Positions 46,013 through 57,116 of a stretch of DNA of 64,000 bases are shown here, in pieces (the first letter of the stretch is position 1; every line of letters starts with the position of its first letter). Under the pieces are notes generated by a model that was not told the DNA's origin, ran no database searches, and saw only the letters and a list, made by a program, of their open reading frames with translations. The translations under genes and the position numbers were made by a program. This stretch comes from Oceaniferula flava (lineage in GTDB: Bacteria; Verrucomicrobiota; Verrucomicrobiia; Verrucomicrobiales; Akkermansiaceae), in assembly GCF_016811075.1 (NCBI RefSeq), contig NZ_JAFBGL010000008.1, positions 151,459 to 215,458 on the forward strand, given 5' to 3'.

Positions 46013-47125
46013 ATGTTCTCACTCCGCTGGTCCCCTATTTCAGTTGCCGAAAGCAGCTTGCTCAGAGCTTTTGGCATACTGGCCATCTTAGCGCACAATT
46101 TCCTCCATTGGCTGGATGGCAACCCGGGGGAAAATGAATTCAACTTCCACGCCTCAAGGGGCGAAGATTTTCTAAGTGGTCTATCCAACTCGCCAGAGGA
46201 TGCCGTTCGCTTGATCGCGAGTTTCTTCTTTCACTACGGTGTGCAGATATTCGTTTTTCTCAGTAGCTATGGACTGTGCAGAAAATACAGTGACCACATT
46301 CCTCGGTATTTCGGTTTCTGCAAACAACGGCTTCTGGCGCTGTATCCATCCATTCTGATCGCTGCGGCTGGATACCTCATTTACGAATCGATCCAGTTAG
46401 GTCCTGCCACCGTGTTTCAAACTCACGGCCTGCATTTACTGGGTCAGACCACGGGGCTCTCTACCTTTGTCGCAGACAATGTCTACCTCCCCATCGGCCC
46501 TTGGTGGTTTATTTCCCTCATTCTTCAAAGCTATCTGATCACACCGCCGCTAATCCGACTCGTGCGGAAAGCTCCACGCAAAGCTCCCATCTGCTTGATC
46601 ACCTTGAGTCTAGTGCTTGAATACACCCTGGCCAAAAGCATGGAACACCATCTGGGAATCAACATTAATCACACGGTTCTGGGGCACCTTGATGTGTTGG
46701 CCTTAGGCATGATGTTTGCCTATCAACCGCCCAAAATCATACCGGCGTGGCTTAGCCTCAGTTGTCTTGCCGTGGTTGTGTTAGGGAACTTTGTCGCATG
46801 GCTTTGGCCGCTCACATTTATCGCCGTCACCATTTTGACCCTCGTGATTTTCAGAAATTTGCTCACGAGCATCGACGAAGGGTCGTGGCTTGGTCGAGCC
46901 CTCGCCCTCACCGGTCAGTTGTCACTCATGCTATTTCTAACCAATGGTTATCTGCGGCAGCCCTTGGTCAAGATCACCAATCATTACGACCACCCGCTCA
47001 TCCACCTGGCTTTTCTGGCTCTGTTTTGCCTCTTCACCTTCTGCGTTTCCCTCCTGTTGAGTTGGATCCTGAAAAGGCTGCAAGCTGAGTATCGAAAACG
47101 CACCTCTCGACAGTCCGTCACATAA
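46013..47125 (+). CDS. Membrane acyltransferase, family 3 (OafA/YrhL-like)
   Basis: 370 residues with about ten hydrophobic segments across the whole length. The first helix ends in FGILAILAHNFLHW, placing the conserved His of acyltransferase-3 proteins at the usual place, and GVQIFVFLSSYGLCRKY fits the G-V-x-x-F-F-V-x-S-G-Y-signature that follows. Such proteins O-acylate surface polysaccharides or other envelope molecules in the inner membrane. No neighbouring glycan-synthesis gene gives the acceptor. It converges with eno. Confidence 0.8.
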   Translation: MFSLRWSPISVAESSLLRAFGILAILAHNFLHWLDGNPGENEFNFHASRGEDFLSGLSNSPEDAVRLIASFFFHYGVQIFVFLSSYGLCRKYSDHIPRYFGFCKQRLLALYPSILIAAAGYLIYESIQLGPATVFQTHGLHLLGQTTGLSTFVADNVYLPIGPWWFISLILQSYLITPPLIRLVRKAPRKAPICLITLSLVLEYTLAKSMEHHLGININHTVLGHLDVLALGMMFAYQPPKIIPAWLSLSCLAVVVLGNFVAWLWPLTFIAVTILTLVIFRNLLTSIDEGSWLGRALALTGQLSLMLFLTNGYLRQPLVKITNHYDHPLIHLAFLALFCLFTFCVSLLLSWILKRLQAEYRKRTSRQSVT

Positions 47126-47157
47126 AAAAAGCCTCCGCCCAGGTGTGGGCGGAGGCT
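47124..47157 (-). terminator. Strong rho-independent terminator of eno
   Basis: An 11-bp GC-rich stem (47131-47141 with 47146-47156) and 4-nt loop are followed, in the leftward direction, by a T7 tract (A's at 47124-47130). It starts 26 bp after the eno stop. The A-run also overlaps the stop codon of the convergent acyltransferase gene. Confidence 0.92.
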
Positions 47158-47182
47158 GGTAAATGATGTAGGCCGTAACGGC

Positions 47183-48553
<1,371 letters not shown>

Positions 48554-48561
48554 TTAAGGTG

Positions 48562-50400
48562 TTACCCTTTGTTGTAGGCTTCAATGCTGACCACTGTCAG
48601 CTTGCGGTTTTTCTCGGTCTCGAGATCGCGCACGTCCAGAACGTCGCCAGGTTTCGCCCCGATCAGCGTCATGCCGACATCGGACAGGTAGGAAACGATG
48701 TTCTCTTCCGCGATGGAGTCCCAAGCGCCGAGGATGGTGTATTTAACCGGATTGCCGGCGTCGTCTTCCATGTTGACGATGGTGCCAATGTTGACTTCCG
48801 AGGTATCGACATTTTTGAAGTCGGTGGCTTGCACGTGGCGCAGCTCTTTTTCCATCTGGGCCTTACGGCGCATGAGCACCGCCTGCATGTCCTTCGCAGC
48901 CTTGTATTCGAAGTTCTCACGAAGGTCACCGTATGAACGGGCAACGGAGATCTCCTTGGTGTTTTCAGGGATACGGACTTTGACGATTTCATCGAGTTCC
49001 TTCTTGCGGCGCTCGATGCTCTCGCGTGAGGAAGTTACGCCTTCAATTTTCTTCTCAAACTCACCGGTGACAAGATCTTGGGTCTCTGGGCGGGCTTTGA
49101 TCACGCGAGCCATGAGCGACTTGCGGTCGAGGTCGGTAAACACGGGGCTCTGATAGAGCTTCCGACCGAACTGGCGGGCTTCCGCTTCATCAGCATCAGC
49201 CAGAATATCGGCGATCAGTGTTTTATCGCTCATCAGCATGGTGCGCAGACGCACACTCTTACTTGGACCATCGGCGACGTGGTCGCGGTCGAGCAGGTTG
49301 AGAATTGAGTTTCCAGTTTCGAAAGTGAACACCTGGGCAGCGGACTTTTCACGCTCGCGGCAGATCCAGATCAAAGCGTCAGGTCCGAGGCTACGGTTAG
49401 CGATGGATTTCGCCAGGTGATCACTGAAGATCTCGTCCTGACCATTTTCCAACATGTAGCGGGCGATTTCGGTCACCCCACGGGAGCCCACTTCATCGAA
49501 CACCTTGAGCATTTCTTCCTGCCAGACGTCACCGAAGGCTTCAGGGAAGCTTTCGAAAATCTTGCGTTGAGTGGCAGCGGAACGTCCTTTCAAACTTCCC
49601 ACCAGACGGTCGTGCTCGGTAGTCAATACATTGGCCAAGCGGAGATCGCTGTCGGCCAACTCCAGAGAATCGAAGTGCTGGACGATTTCGTCACGGGCAA
49701 CGAGGAACTCCAACACGGTGCTGAGGTGCAGCTTGCGGCCGGATTGGCAAAACTTGTTCAGAGAGTCGATCAGTCCGGTGAGCTCTGTGCCGCCTTCTTC
49801 GAAGACGGCGAGGTTCTTGCGGATGTTCTCGAGTGCTTTGATCTTCACCTTGGGGTCACGCGTTTCGGTGAACTCGACCAAGAGAGTGTCGGCTGGGCTG
49901 AGCGAGTCGCCGCGCAGAACCAGAGGATCGGTGCGTTTGCTGGGGACGGAGAAGATGTGGCTTTCGCGGAGTGCCTTCTTGGCTTTTTCCCACCACTTTT
50001 TGTAGCCTTCTTCAGGAACCACGCTACCGCAAAGTTCGCGGTCGAGTTGATCCAGCATCATGCTGCCGTCGTGACTTTCAAGGGTGCGTTTCACCAGCTC
50101 GACAGGGTCATTATCCACCATGGCGCGCAACTCCCCGATATTATCGAGCTTGCGGGCGCTGAAGTGATCCTCTTCGAGGGGTTCGGTCTTCTGGATGGCA
50201 AATTGCAGTGCCATTTCCTGAGACGACTGCTTTTCAAAATCGATGACGACCTTGCCTGATGACAGGTCCCAACTTTCAACTTTTCCTGCGCCCCATGTTT
50301 TATGGGAGCAAAATTTTCCAGGGGCGATTTCTGATAATCGTTCCCCGACGGCTTGCGGGATTCGTCCCGCCTCGACAAGCTTCGCTACGTCTGGATGCAT
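48562..50400 (-). CDS. greA: GreA-type transcription elongation factor with long N-terminal extension
   Basis: 612 residues. Only the last ~155 match GreA: a coiled coil with SVARSYGDLRENFEYKAAKD, carrying the acidic tip residues that stimulate RNA cleavage in backtracked polymerase, and an FKBP-like C-terminal domain (SPVG-type region as VKYTILGAWDS, IGAKPGDVLDV). The first ~450 residues are a helical extension beginning with FCSHKTWGAGKVESWDLSSGKVVIDF, which resembles a CarD/Tudor-like beta module. Chlamydial GreA has a comparable extension, which supports a PVC origin. It is distinct from ordinary 160-residue GreA. Confidence 0.88.
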   Translation of the reverse strand: MHPDVAKLVEAGRIPQAVGERLSEIAPGKFCSHKTWGAGKVESWDLSSGKVVIDFEKQSSQEMALQFAIQKTEPLEEDHFSARKLDNIGELRAMVDNDPVELVKRTLESHDGSMMLDQLDRELCGSVVPEEGYKKWWEKAKKALRESHIFSVPSKRTDPLVLRGDSLSPADTLLVEFTETRDPKVKIKALENIRKNLAVFEEGGTELTGLIDSLNKFCQSGRKLHLSTVLEFLVARDEIVQHFDSLELADSDLRLANVLTTEHDRLVGSLKGRSAATQRKIFESFPEAFGDVWQEEMLKVFDEVGSRGVTEIARYMLENGQDEIFSDHLAKSIANRSLGPDALIWICREREKSAAQVFTFETGNSILNLLDRDHVADGPSKSVRLRTMLMSDKTLIADILADADEAEARQFGRKLYQSPVFTDLDRKSLMARVIKARPETQDLVTGEFEKKIEGVTSSRESIERRKKELDEIVKVRIPENTKEISVARSYGDLRENFEYKAAKDMQAVLMRRKAQMEKELRHVQATDFKNVDTSEVNIGTIVNMEDDAGNPVKYTILGAWDSIAEENIVSYLSDVGMTLIGAKPGDVLDVRDLETEKNRKLTVVSIEAYNKG

Positions 50401-50653
50401 GTGGAGAGCATGAAAAAATCAAAGCCAAATAGCAACCCTATTCTCTGATTCTCTCACCGCAAGCTCTTTTCTACAGCTGGATAGAGCCATTGCTGGACCG
50501 CTACTGAACCAGTCATAGCCGGCGGCTAATGACCGTGATCAACCTGACCAAAGCTAAGCACTTAGGTGTCAGCGGGTCACAGGCTTCAGCACGGTAAAAA
50601 CACTTCTACATCGCGTGAACTTGGGCCGATTCACATCGCCGAGATGAACGTGA
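50401..50653. other. Intergenic region upstream of greA
   Basis: 253 bp between the greA start and the 3' end of the phosphodiesterase-like gene. It contains the greA promoter by position. No RNA gene, repeat or strong hairpin was seen. Confidence 0.4.
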
Positions 50654-52024
50654 TCAGGGCCGTTCTTTTTTTACAATCTGGCAAATGGCCTCGAAGACCG
50701 CCTCTGATGAAGTGACCGATTCAGCTCCTTTTCCGATAAAAATCGGCTGCTCGGATTCCGGCACCCGGTCTCGACCGTGTGAGCCTTTGACCAGACTGGC
50801 GTCCAGAGGGATAACATCCAGTAGCGCTCGTAGACCCAACTTTTTCTTCAGCAAAAAGCCAGCAATCTTGACCTTGGGCAGCGGGATCTTGGGATCGATG
50901 AACAGCTCCACCGGATCATAACCCGGCTTGCGGTGGATATCGATACAACGGGCAAAATCCGGGGCCACGGCATCATCTTCCCAGTAGTAGTATGTGAACC
51001 AGGCATTGGCTTCAGAGACAGCGATGAAGTCCCCCGCTCTCTCGGTGGCCACGCCATCGGCCCACGACTCGGATGCCACCCGAACCTCCTCGACGCCCTC
51101 GGTCTGCTCCACCAAAGTGCGCACTTCCTCGCGGATCGAAGGGTCGTTGACGTAAATGTGAGCCACTTGGTGATCCGCCACGGCAAAGGCCCGGCAGCCC
51201 CCGCAATCGAGCGTTTCCAGCCCCAGCTCGTTCTTCACCTGAATCCATCCGCGCTTGCGGAACTCGCGGTTGAGGTGGATGGCGCGATCGACCTTGGAGA
51301 TCCCATACTCAGAGAGCAGCACGACTTCGATGTCGCGTTGTTGATAGAAATCGATCAGATCACCGACCACGGCATCGATGGCTTGCAGCTCAGGGATCAC
51401 CTCGGGTGCGCCGGGGCCGTATTGTTGCAGACAGTAATCGAGATGTGGCAGATAGACGAGGTTCAACGTCGGTTGCTGTTTGGTCTCGATCCATTTCGTC
51501 GACTCGGCGATCCACTGTGACGACTTGATGCCAGCGGCGGGCCCCCAGAATGCCGGGAATGGAAAGTCACCAAGGTCACTTTTCAGCGCCTCACGCATCT
51601 CCATCGGCTGAGTGTGGACATCGAAGACCTTGCGTCCGTCGGCCGGATACATCGGGCGCGGCGTCACCGACCAATCGGCGGATGAATACATGTTATACCA
51701 CCAGAACATCTTGGCGCAGGTGAAGCCCGGAAGCTCGCGGCGCAAGCAATCCCAGATTTTCTCGCCATGGACGATGTGATTGCTCTGTTTCCAGAATTTG
51801 ACCTCCGCAGCCTCCCGATCATACCAACCGTTGGCCACGATGCCGTGGCCACTGGCAGTTTTTCCTGTGAGGTAGTCCGACTGTGCGGTGCAAGTGACCG
51901 CAGGAAAAGCCGGAGTGAAAGAACGAACCGGCATCGTACCAGCAAAGGCAGAGATGGCCGGTGTGTGTTCCCCAATGAGACCCTGAGTCAGGCCGACGAC
52001 ATTGATTACTGCTGTGCGCTGCAT
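50654..52024 (-). CDS. Nucleotide pyrophosphatase/phosphodiesterase (alkaline phosphatase superfamily)
   Basis: 456 residues from the ATG at 52024 (MQRTAVINVVGL), chosen because the first beta strand follows at once; an ATG at 52057 is an alternative. The fold is that of type I phosphodiesterases: the nucleophile Thr lies in PAFPAVTCTAQSDYLTG, metal ligands follow in YLPHLDYCLQQYG and LLSEYGISKV, and a conserved late His sits near LVKGSHGRD. It has no signal peptide. The substrate may be a nucleotide or a phosphonate/phosphodiester. It is distantly related to the sulfatases by fold but lacks their C-x-P-x-R site. Confidence 0.82.
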   Translation of the reverse strand: MQRTAVINVVGLTQGLIGEHTPAISAFAGTMPVRSFTPAFPAVTCTAQSDYLTGKTASGHGIVANGWYDREAAEVKFWKQSNHIVHGEKIWDCLRRELPGFTCAKMFWWYNMYSSADWSVTPRPMYPADGRKVFDVHTQPMEMREALKSDLGDFPFPAFWGPAAGIKSSQWIAESTKWIETKQQPTLNLVYLPHLDYCLQQYGPGAPEVIPELQAIDAVVGDLIDFYQQRDIEVVLLSEYGISKVDRAIHLNREFRKRGWIQVKNELGLETLDCGGCRAFAVADHQVAHIYVNDPSIREEVRTLVEQTEGVEEVRVASESWADGVATERAGDFIAVSEANAWFTYYYWEDDAVAPDFARCIDIHRKPGYDPVELFIDPKIPLPKVKIAGFLLKKKLGLRALLDVIPLDASLVKGSHGRDRVPESEQPIFIGKGAESVTSSEAVFEAICQIVKKERP

Positions 52025-52066
52025 AGCTGGGAGGTTCGCGGAACTGAGGCTCCGCATTCCTGTGTT

Positions 52067-54487
52067 CTAACGACGAGTAGGATAGCGAATACCAGGACGA
52101 GTGCTAGCACTCGGCACGCTGCTCTTAGCGCTTGAATCCTTCACCGCTTCAGCAGTGCTTGGTTTCTGCGGCAGCACGCCATCGGCAAACTTACGGGTCG
52201 AAGAAGAGTTGCTGTAACGCTGTTCCATATCGTGCTGGGCGTCCTGCTGCGAAGCCTCGCCATTGATTATTTTCGGCTGAATGAAGATCAGCAACTCGCG
52301 ACGTTCAATTTCGTCATTATCGCGGCGGAACAGACGTCCGAGTCCAGGGATGCTACTGAGGATTGGCACGCCGGTGCGGGTGTTGGTTTCCGTCTCGGTC
52401 ACCAAACCTCCGAGCACGACCGTGGAATTGTTTCTCACCGTCACGGTGGTCGCGATCGATTCGGTCACGATGGTTGGGATCTCATTTTCATCAATTACTT
52501 GCACCCCTTGGGTATCTTCGTTGAGTAGAGAAATACGTAGGGTCACCTCGTCATCGGAGTTGATCAGTGGCACCACTTCGAAGCGCAACAGCACGTCGCG
52601 ATATTCGATGTTAGTGCTCTGGGTAGTGCCGGTGGTGGCACCACTGGTGAAGGTATTGGTCGGCACGGCGATGCGGCGACCCGAGGAAATAATCGCTCTG
52701 CGGTTATTGGAGGTGTAAACGGTTGGTCGAGACAGCACCTTGAAGTCCGAGCGGGTTTCCAGGGCTCTGATCACGCCGGTGAGGTTCTTCACACTGCCGT
52801 AAATGTTCAGGCCGTTGGCGCTGGCGGTATTCAGCCCGGAGATCGAGGTCAGTGAATCGAGACCAAAGAGGTCGCCAATACCACTGTCCGAGTTCCCGGC
52901 AATGCCGTCGCCGGTGCCGTCGCCATTGGCCACACCGCCAAAGCTAACACCCACATCCTTGCCTGTGCCGAGGCTAACTTGGCCAAAGACGGTGGAGATC
53001 ATCACCTGTTGTGGACGACCATCGAGTTTATCGATCAATTCTGAAACGATGCGGATACTTTCCGGCGGACCTTGCACCAGAATGCTGTTGGCCAAGTTAT
53101 CAGCCACTAAGAGAGTCTTGCCGACAACACGTGATTCTGGCACGTCGCTGACGTCGAACTCTTCCACGGAATCCGTGCTGGTGCCGGAGCCAGTCTGGCC
53201 GCCGGTGTTACCCGTTTGCGTCTGACGGTTGTTGGCTTGCTGACCACCGCCTGCACCACCTTGTTGGGCAGAGCCACCACCGATCGCACCACCCACCGAG
53301 GCGAGCGCATTTTCGGCAACGTCGAGGAAGTCACGAGCCAGCATGAAGCGCAGACGGCGTTTGATGAAGTTGTTCCGGTTAGGTGGAGCATCGAAGGCAC
53401 GAGCCAAGCTTTCAACGAACACGATATCGACCGGACGGCCCATGATGAAAATCTTATTGAGTCGGGCATTTGCCACGATCTGCACGGGGATGTCTTCACC
53501 GGCGGCGGTGGCACCAGACGATGCGGCACCGGTGTTTGCGGCAGCAGCGTTGTTGGTATTGCGGCTTGGCGTCGGCGGAGTCTGGGCATTGCCCCGGTTT
53601 CCGGTAGTCACACCCGCAGTGGTTTTCCGCTGCTGCTGGGAGTTCATGATCTCATTGAGCGATGCGGCGACCTCTTCGGCGTCGGCATACTCCATGTTCA
53701 CCCAAGTGGTGCTAACGTTACCGGCGGCCACATCAATGTATTGCTTCTGATTGATCAACTTGCGGATGAACGATGACTTACCGGTGACGATCACCGCGGA
53801 TGCATTCGGCACGGGGGCGATTTTAGCGCCTGGCCCCAGACCGTGAATGCTCTGGGTGAATGTTCTCACAGCCTCCTCCGGCTTGATGAAATTGAGCTTC
53901 ATGAAATACGAAACGTAGGCATCACCTTGAGGGATTTCCGCAGGATCATCGATCATGATTTCGGTGTCCTCAGGTGCGTTCGGGCCGGTGCCTTGCGCTT
54001 TAGGCAAGAGCTTCACCTCGTTGACGCCACTGGGCACAAAGGCGAATCCTTCCATGTTCAACACCTTGTCTAACAACTCGGCTGCCTCCTTATTGGTCAG
54101 CGGTCCACGCTGGTAGAAGCGGATTTCCAGATTCTGGGTGGCGGAGCTGAGCAGCACGCGCTTACCGGTGTATTTGGTATATTCATCGGCCACGTCCTGA
54201 TCATCCCAGTTGCTACCATCAATCACGCCACCGGCAGCGACGGCAAGATCATTGGGGTTGACCTTTTTGTTGAACCCGAGGGCTTGCACGTTCTTGTTAG
54301 CAGCGGGAGCGGCGGCACCCGGAGCAGATCGACGGGCTGGAATCGGTGGTGTGGCCGCAGGTGTGGCCGTAGGGGCAGGAGCGCCTCCTCTTCTTGGTGC
54401 TGCTGGGGCATCTGGTTGTGCGGGTGCTTGGGCCAGGACCAAAGCACTCGTCGATAGAGTCATGACAGCTGATAAGAGAAATTTCAT
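52067..54487 (-). CDS. gspD: Type II secretion system secretin GspD
   Basis: 806 residues: signal peptide (to about residue 19), an Ala/Pro-rich linker (20-65), N-domains (N0-like ~75-150; NFIKPEEAVRTFTQSI, WVNMEYADAEEVAASLNEIM; a third near SLARAFDAPPNRN) interrupted by Gln/Asn/Gly-rich loops, and the secretin pore (VLSRPTVYTSNNRRAIISSG, ILSSIPGLGRLFRRD, ELLIFIQPKII). It forms the outer-membrane channel. It is the last gene of the leftward gsp operon. The two low-complexity loops (~295-330, ~400-440) are longer than in E. coli GspD. Confidence 0.93.
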   Translation of the reverse strand: MKFLLSAVMTLSTSALVLAQAPAQPDAPAAPRRGGAPAPTATPAATPPIPARRSAPGAAAPAANKNVQALGFNKKVNPNDLAVAAGGVIDGSNWDDQDVADEYTKYTGKRVLLSSATQNLEIRFYQRGPLTNKEAAELLDKVLNMEGFAFVPSGVNEVKLLPKAQGTGPNAPEDTEIMIDDPAEIPQGDAYVSYFMKLNFIKPEEAVRTFTQSIHGLGPGAKIAPVPNASAVIVTGKSSFIRKLINQKQYIDVAAGNVSTTWVNMEYADAEEVAASLNEIMNSQQQRKTTAGVTTGNRGNAQTPPTPSRNTNNAAAANTGAASSGATAAGEDIPVQIVANARLNKIFIMGRPVDIVFVESLARAFDAPPNRNNFIKRRLRFMLARDFLDVAENALASVGGAIGGGSAQQGGAGGGQQANNRQTQTGNTGGQTGSGTSTDSVEEFDVSDVPESRVVGKTLLVADNLANSILVQGPPESIRIVSELIDKLDGRPQQVMISTVFGQVSLGTGKDVGVSFGGVANGDGTGDGIAGNSDSGIGDLFGLDSLTSISGLNTASANGLNIYGSVKNLTGVIRALETRSDFKVLSRPTVYTSNNRRAIISSGRRIAVPTNTFTSGATTGTTQSTNIEYRDVLLRFEVVPLINSDDEVTLRISLLNEDTQGVQVIDENEIPTIVTESIATTVTVRNNSTVVLGGLVTETETNTRTGVPILSSIPGLGRLFRRDNDEIERRELLIFIQPKIINGEASQQDAQHDMEQRYSNSSSTRKFADGVLPQKPSTAEAVKDSSAKSSVPSASTRPGIRYPTRR

Positions 54488-54555
54488 AATGATAGGAATG
54501 ATTGGGACGGTGTGACCGGTGGTGTAGAAAGGATGAGTGTAGGATGGCGTGCGAT

Positions 54556-55125
54556 TTAGCGACCTCGATTACGAGGCACGGAGCGAACGCGGGGTTTGTT
54601 ATTGGAGCTGCTATTTGAACTGGAGCGGCCGGAAACAGGTGGCTGCGCGGTGCCAGATTTACCCGCAGTGCTCGTCTTGGATTTAGAAGTTTTTGCCACT
54701 GTGGCAGGACGCACTTTGATCAGGTTTTGGTCATAGGTGATCCATGCTGTCTGGCTACCTTTGCGGATCTGCACCCGTGAGTTCTCGTTATTGGCTACGT
54801 CCTGTTCCACCTTCTCAATCTTCCAATCGGCATTTTTGAAACCGGGGATGAGGCGCACGCGATTTTTGCGATCCTTTTTATTGATCAAGGTGACGGAATA
54901 GCCGTTGCTGCCAGGCCGAATGCTGCCCAGCATCCAATCGCGCTCCAGGGGCGACTCAGTTTTGGTGGCCTCAATGGTAGGTTTGATGGTAAAAGGAGAG
55001 TTCGTCCACAACTTGGAGTAGCGCATCAAACTCGGCTTTTTCGGTGGATCCGCAGACACCGAAGTCACCGTGACAAGGACGATGGCGATCAGCGCCCGGG
55101 AGATATGGATGGGGGGAAAACGCAT
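54556..55125 (-). CDS. Periplasmic protein in GspC/PilP position, unknown function
   Basis: 189 residues with a signal peptide or N-terminal membrane helix (~10-25). A small beta-rich region (SLMRYSKLWTNSPFTIKP, WMLGSIRPGSNGYSVTLINKKD) is followed by a Ser/Thr/Lys/Arg-rich disordered tail (from ~residue 140). The 'WMLGSI...GYSVTLIN' stretch resembles the homology region of GspC or PilP, which link the inner membrane to the secretin, but the match is weak. Its place between the GspM-like gene and gspD is where gspC or a pilot might be expected. I do not recognise a family. Confidence 0.55.
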   Translation of the reverse strand: MRFPPIHISRALIAIVLVTVTSVSADPPKKPSLMRYSKLWTNSPFTIKPTIEATKTESPLERDWMLGSIRPGSNGYSVTLINKKDRKNRVRLIPGFKNADWKIEKVEQDVANNENSRVQIRKGSQTAWITYDQNLIKVRPATVAKTSKSKTSTAGKSGTAQPPVSGRSSSNSSSNNKPRVRSVPRNRGR

Positions 55126-55213
55126 AGAGAAAAAAGTTAGATAATGGCAATTAACGACGGGAGTCTATCGAAATAATAACGGGGCTGGCAGGAAAATTTG
55201 TGTAATACAGGCT

Positions 55214-55777
55214 TTAATTCTGAGTGACATCATTACCTAGCCCATCGTCCGTAGCGGGAGCAAACCACTGGGTCACCTCCAACTCACAATCGACTCTTGT
55301 GGCATCGTCCCGTTGGGGAGAAATACGCAACATCGTGACGGATCGGCTTTTGTCCGGGTTCTGCAGTTCGGTCAGCCAGCGCAACAGCTCGGCATCGCGG
55401 GCGTTCACCAATACGCGGACTTGGGCGATGCGATAAGCACCGGTCGGTTCAAGTTCCTCGCGCACCGGAACGGGTGGCTTTTTCAGTGTCAGATTGTTGC
55501 GTTGAGCGGTCTGCTGCACATAAGTAACCAGATCAGCACGCACAGAGGCATGGGTGCCTGGCTGCGGAGCATGATCAAGAAGCCAGTCGATCTCGTTCTG
55601 GCGTTCACCAGCTTCGTCAAGTTGCTTGTTTTTCAGTGCCAGTTCTTTTTCGCCCTTCATCAGCTCCATTTGCTTCTTCTGCCTCGCTGTGGTGAAGGAG
55701 GTGAATAGGAAAACGTTGACGATGAGGAAGGCCGCACCGAAGAGGATGAAAATTAGTTTTTTCTCGCGATCATTCAT
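55214..55777 (-). CDS. GspM/PilO-like inner-membrane assembly protein
   Basis: 187 residues: one N-terminal transmembrane helix (~7-27, LIFILFGAAFLIVNVFLF), a coiled coil (~30-65) and a ferredoxin-like periplasmic part (VRADLVTYVQQTAQRNNLTL, YRIAQVRVLVNARDAELLRWL). This layout is that of PilO and GspM, which pair with PilN/GspL in the inner-membrane platform. Its ATG overlaps the stop of the GspL-like gene by 4 bp, supporting that partnership. Confidence 0.75.
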   Translation of the reverse strand: MNDREKKLIFILFGAAFLIVNVFLFTSFTTARQKKQMELMKGEKELALKNKQLDEAGERQNEIDWLLDHAPQPGTHASVRADLVTYVQQTAQRNNLTLKKPPVPVREELEPTGAYRIAQVRVLVNARDAELLRWLTELQNPDKSRSVTMLRISPQRDDATRVDCELEVTQWFAPATDDGLGNDVTQN

Positions 55778-57033
55778 TGTTCCATCTCACTTCCTTCTAA
55801 AATCCCCTCGAAGGTGAACTTCCAGCGGTTGGTTTTGGCATCGGCACCGATGTTTGGTGCTTTCCAGTCGTATTCGCCCAGACTGCGTTTCAGTTTTTCG
55901 CCAAAGGCACTGGCTTGTTTGATTTCTGTTGATTCCCCGCTGATATAAACACGCTCGGGAGTGGCTTCGAAGACCTTGAAGCGAAGGTCCTTGATTTGAT
56001 TCGGTGGAATGAGTTCAGAGCTACGCATGAGCGCATTGAGTGGCCAGTGCCGATCGTCCACCATCGCGGAAAGATCTTCCCAATCTTGGTAGAACAGACC
56101 GATATCGCCATGCATCAGGTTGATTTGGGCGAGTTCTTTTTGCTGTGCTTTCAGCTGCTTATTGAGATCAATGTATTGCAGTGCGAAGTAGCCAACCAAG
56201 CCGAGGTAGACCAGCGCCACGGCGCCGATGATTAGGTTGCGTTTTTGCCGTTCTGCCTGCAGTCGCTGTTCAGCACGCACATCGGCGGGCACTAGCTGGC
56301 TGATTTTTTCCGGCAGAAGCGGTTGTGGTTTCGGCTCGGAAGAGATTTCCGCGCCCAGCGCCTTACCCAGATCGCGAACCGCTTGATCCGATGGGTCGGC
56401 CGGACTGCCGGTGGTCCACACGGTAGCGTGATCGGTATGCAGTGTGACACCCTGCAAGCTTAATTGTGAAAGAGCCAAACGGATATCGCGGACCGCATCA
56501 TTACCGAGTTGACTACCGGCCAGCGACTGAAAATAGGTGAGGTGCCCATTTGAAGAAATGGCAAAGACCCATCGGCCCAACTCGCGCCACAGGGTGACCC
56601 CATTGGCAGGCAGTGGGAAAAATCGGGGTGAGAGATCGAACAAGCCGGGTGCGCTTGGTGGCATGGTCCCCTCCTCCGGTGCGGCTAGCACCACATTGAG
56701 CAGGGTCGTTTGCCCCTCTTCCTGGCCTGCGTTAAAGACATCGGTGAGTCGGCCAGCCTCGACATCCGGGCGCACGCCGATTTTTTCCAAATGCATAGCA
56801 GCGAGGTCCTCGAACATGGCCTCGTCCTCGGTCTGCACCTTGAAGGGCACGGCCAAGGCCTGGCGCACAGGGAATGCCATGATCAATCGACCTTTGGGGA
56901 TGTTTTCCAGCTCCGCCGCTTCCGCCGGTCCATCCGCCAGCGTCTGCCGGAAACCTTGCTCGCGCGTGCCTTGCCAGATTTCCCAGCCATCAGGCCCGGG
57001 TATCAGAAGTGTGTTATCAGTTTTTTTGCTCAA
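55774..57033 (-). CDS. gspL: GspL-like inner-membrane platform protein
   Basis: 419 residues from a TTG at 57033 (TTG-AGC-AAA-AAA), which gives a normal N-terminus; the frame stays open to a TTG at 57090. The N-terminal ~250 residues resemble an actin-like PilM/GspL cytoplasmic domain (LIMAFPVRQALAVPFKV, FEDLAAMHLEKIGV), followed by one transmembrane helix (~275-295) and a periplasmic PilN-like part. It should bridge the secretion ATPase to the periplasmic pseudopilus assembly. No conventional start codon is available, so the start is uncertain. Confidence 0.75.
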   Translation of the reverse strand: MSKKTDNTLLIPGPDGWEIWQGTREQGFRQTLADGPAEAAELENIPKGRLIMAFPVRQALAVPFKVQTEDEAMFEDLAAMHLEKIGVRPDVEAGRLTDVFNAGQEEGQTTLLNVVLAAPEEGTMPPSAPGLFDLSPRFFPLPANGVTLWRELGRWVFAISSNGHLTYFQSLAGSQLGNDAVRDIRLALSQLSLQGVTLHTDHATVWTTGSPADPSDQAVRDLGKALGAEISSEPKPQPLLPEKISQLVPADVRAEQRLQAERQKRNLIIGAVALVYLGLVGYFALQYIDLNKQLKAQQKELAQINLMHGDIGLFYQDWEDLSAMVDDRHWPLNALMRSSELIPPNQIKDLRFKVFEATPERVYISGESTEIKQASAFGEKLKRSLGEYDWKAPNIGADAKTNRWKFTFEGILEGSEMEQ

Positions 57034-57116
57034 GGGAAAGTAATGTCGTTGGTTGGTCTTTGCTTCGCAAGCCCCGCGTCCGTTAAACAACGCTTCCGGG
57101 CTAAAGTTTTATTTAT

